54,908 nt of DNA from Cyanophora paradoxa. Lineage: Eukaryota; Glaucocystophyceae; Cyanophorales; Cyanophoraceae. This document shows, piece after piece, positions 53,825 to 54,908 of the stretch (position 1 is the first letter of the stretch; every line of letters begins with the position of its first letter). The notes beneath the pieces are model-generated. The model had not been told where the DNA came from, did not search any database, and saw only the letters and a program-made list of their open reading frames with translations. The position numbers and the translations under genes were made by a program. Location: the NCBI GenBank assembly GCA_004431415.1, contig QPMI01000002.1:1-54908 (forward strand), given 5' to 3'.

Positions 53825-54908
53825 CTACTCCATGGAGCCGCGGGTGACGCCGAGCTGGGAGAGGAGCTTGAGCTCGCGCCAGAGGTCGGCGCCGGAGAGC
53901 TCGCCGCGGGCGAGGGCGCCGTAGCACTCGAGGGTGCGCCGCACGCGCCCGGGCCCCTCGTCCACGAACTCGACCCGGAAGGCCCGCGCCCCGGCCCCGC
54001 CAGCCGCCCGAAGTGCTCCGCCCCCGTCTGCGCCCTCCGTTGTACACCGTGTTCCGGCACCCCGCGTCCCCCTGCGCGCGCGCGACGGCGAGTCGGGTCG
54101 AGTTTCGCGGCAGAGGCGGAGGGGCGCGGGGGCGGGGCGGGCGGGCCTTGAGGGTGTGGCGGGTGCCGACGCGGTCCTCGAGCTCGACGGCGTGCGCCTC
54201 GCAGGGCCGCCCGCAGTCCCGGAAGTCCTTCCCCTCGCTCAGGAACGCGCAGAAGACGCTGCGAGACGCGAAGGCACGTGAGCGGGGGCGGGGGTGGGGG
54301 TGGGAGGGAAGAGGGGCGGGGAGGGGAGGGCGCCAGTGCTCCATGTGGAACATGGGGATGCGCTGGTGGAGGGTGACCTCGAGGACCCCCGGGGGGCACG
54401 CCTCCAGCAGCGGCACCAGCTCCGCCGCGCTTAGGTCGTAGCTCGCCGTCAGCCGCTCCAGCGCCCGCGCGCCCTCCCCTCCCTCCCCGCCCCCAAGCGG
54501 GTCGGCCCGCGGCAGGCCCAGGAAGTGCGCCGCCGAGAGCGGGTTCGCCACGTTGAACGAGAAGTCCGCCACCTGCGCGGGGTAGAGGGATGAGGGCTTT
54601 CGAAGAGAGACGGGGGTACGGGCAGGGACGCGCCATGCGGGCCCCGCGCTCGGCGCCGAAGAAGCGCAGGTGCTCGTAGTTGCGGACGAGGTACCCGTCC
54701 GCCCCCCCGCGCGCCACCTGAAGGAAGCGGGGTCAGGCGGGGAAAGGAGGGGGAGGCGGGGGCGGGGGGCGGGCCTGCTCGAGGATCCAGCGCTCGTTGG
54801 GCTTGAAGATGCGGGGCGGGGCGACGAAGACCTCGGTGCCGGGGGAGATCTCGCGCGCCTCGGGCACCAGCGCCGCGTACGCCCGCGGGTCCTCCACGTC
54901 CAGGTACA
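53825..54908 (-). CDS. U32-family peptidase, C-terminal half, partial
   Basis: Exons read 54,775-54,908 (ISPGTEVFVAPPRIFKPNER), 54,634-54,717 (ARGGADGYLVRNYEHLRFFG), 54,334-54,572 (ADFSFNVANPLSAAHFLGLP, RLTASYDLSAAELVPLLEAC, TLHQRIPMFHMEH), 54,147-54,258 (CVFCAFLSEGKDFRDCGRPC) and 53,825-54,071 (GDAGCRNTVYNGG, TGAEHFGRLAG, FRVEFVDEGPGRVRRTLE), with a TAG stop at 53,825-53,827. GADGxLVRN, SFNVxNPxSA, LTASYDL, PMFHMEHC-VFCAFLS and DCGRPC are hallmarks of U32 collagenase-like proteins. The four Cys of the HC-VFC, DCGRPC and AGC sites suit a metal or Fe-S cluster. Bacterial relatives act in RNA hydroxylation or proteolysis. All four introns (57, 61, 75 and 75 nt) start GC and end AG. Two indels in the last exon (near 54,040 and 54,000) shift the frame. 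The 5' part lies beyond the window. Confidence 0.85.

Overview
The window joins two kinds of DNA. Bases 1 to about 9.83 kb are AT-rich, intron-free and virus-like, with every gene but one small ORF on the + strand. Bases about 9.83 to 54.9 kb are GC-richer, intron-bearing nuclear DNA of a eukaryote, with every recognisable gene on the - strand. Short introns (57-86 nt where I could place both ends), GC-AG introns beside GT-AG ones, very GC-rich patches and a REJ-GAIN/GPS receptor suggest a unicellular eukaryote, possibly a marine alga. The lineage cannot be fixed by eye.

Left block (1-9.83 kb). A fibre gene with acidic, HxHDW and DFAHTHTK repeats is followed by four related genes that share an N-terminal motif, a core motif and a glycine-rich motif; two of them end in C1q/TNF-like jelly-roll domains. 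Between them is a small gene with a DWIDNA motif. After them come a zinc-ribbon/homing-type gene and an intact S-adenosylmethionine decarboxylase (speD). Tail-fibre repeats plus speD plus the small protein best fit the fibre region of a marine T4-like phage (inference). Beyond speD lie GTGTGACA hairpins, a 63-72 bp tandem repeat and a large inverted repeat exactly at the change in composition. Nearly all the long genes in this block carry single-base frameshifts.

Eukaryotic block. In - strand order from the right there is a partial U32-family peptidase gene (53.8-54.9 kb), whose four introns all have GC donors. About 5 kb of gene-free DNA follows, with three short inverted-repeat elements and palindromic patches. 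Then comes what I read as one giant gene of about 34.9 kb (48,710 down to 13,846). Left of it are an F-box/leucine-rich-repeat gene and an ankyrin-repeat-like gene.

The giant gene is the main discovery candidate. It has a signal-peptide exon and a long, many-exon ectodomain rich in a repeated two-cysteine module ending in an LLxSDF-like motif. A REJ-like region, a GAIN domain and a textbook GPS motif follow, then one membrane helix. After the helix a single 9.6 kb exon encodes 15 near-identical units of about 195 residues, each made of two fibronectin-III-like domains. By topology these are cytoplasmic. At DNA level the units form a trimeric higher-order repeat (585+585+591 bp), a sign of very recent amplification.

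Single-base indels in homopolymers break otherwise good frames in both blocks (repeat array, U32 gene, ankyrin gene, fibre genes). Many apparent frameshifts may therefore be assembly errors rather than decay.
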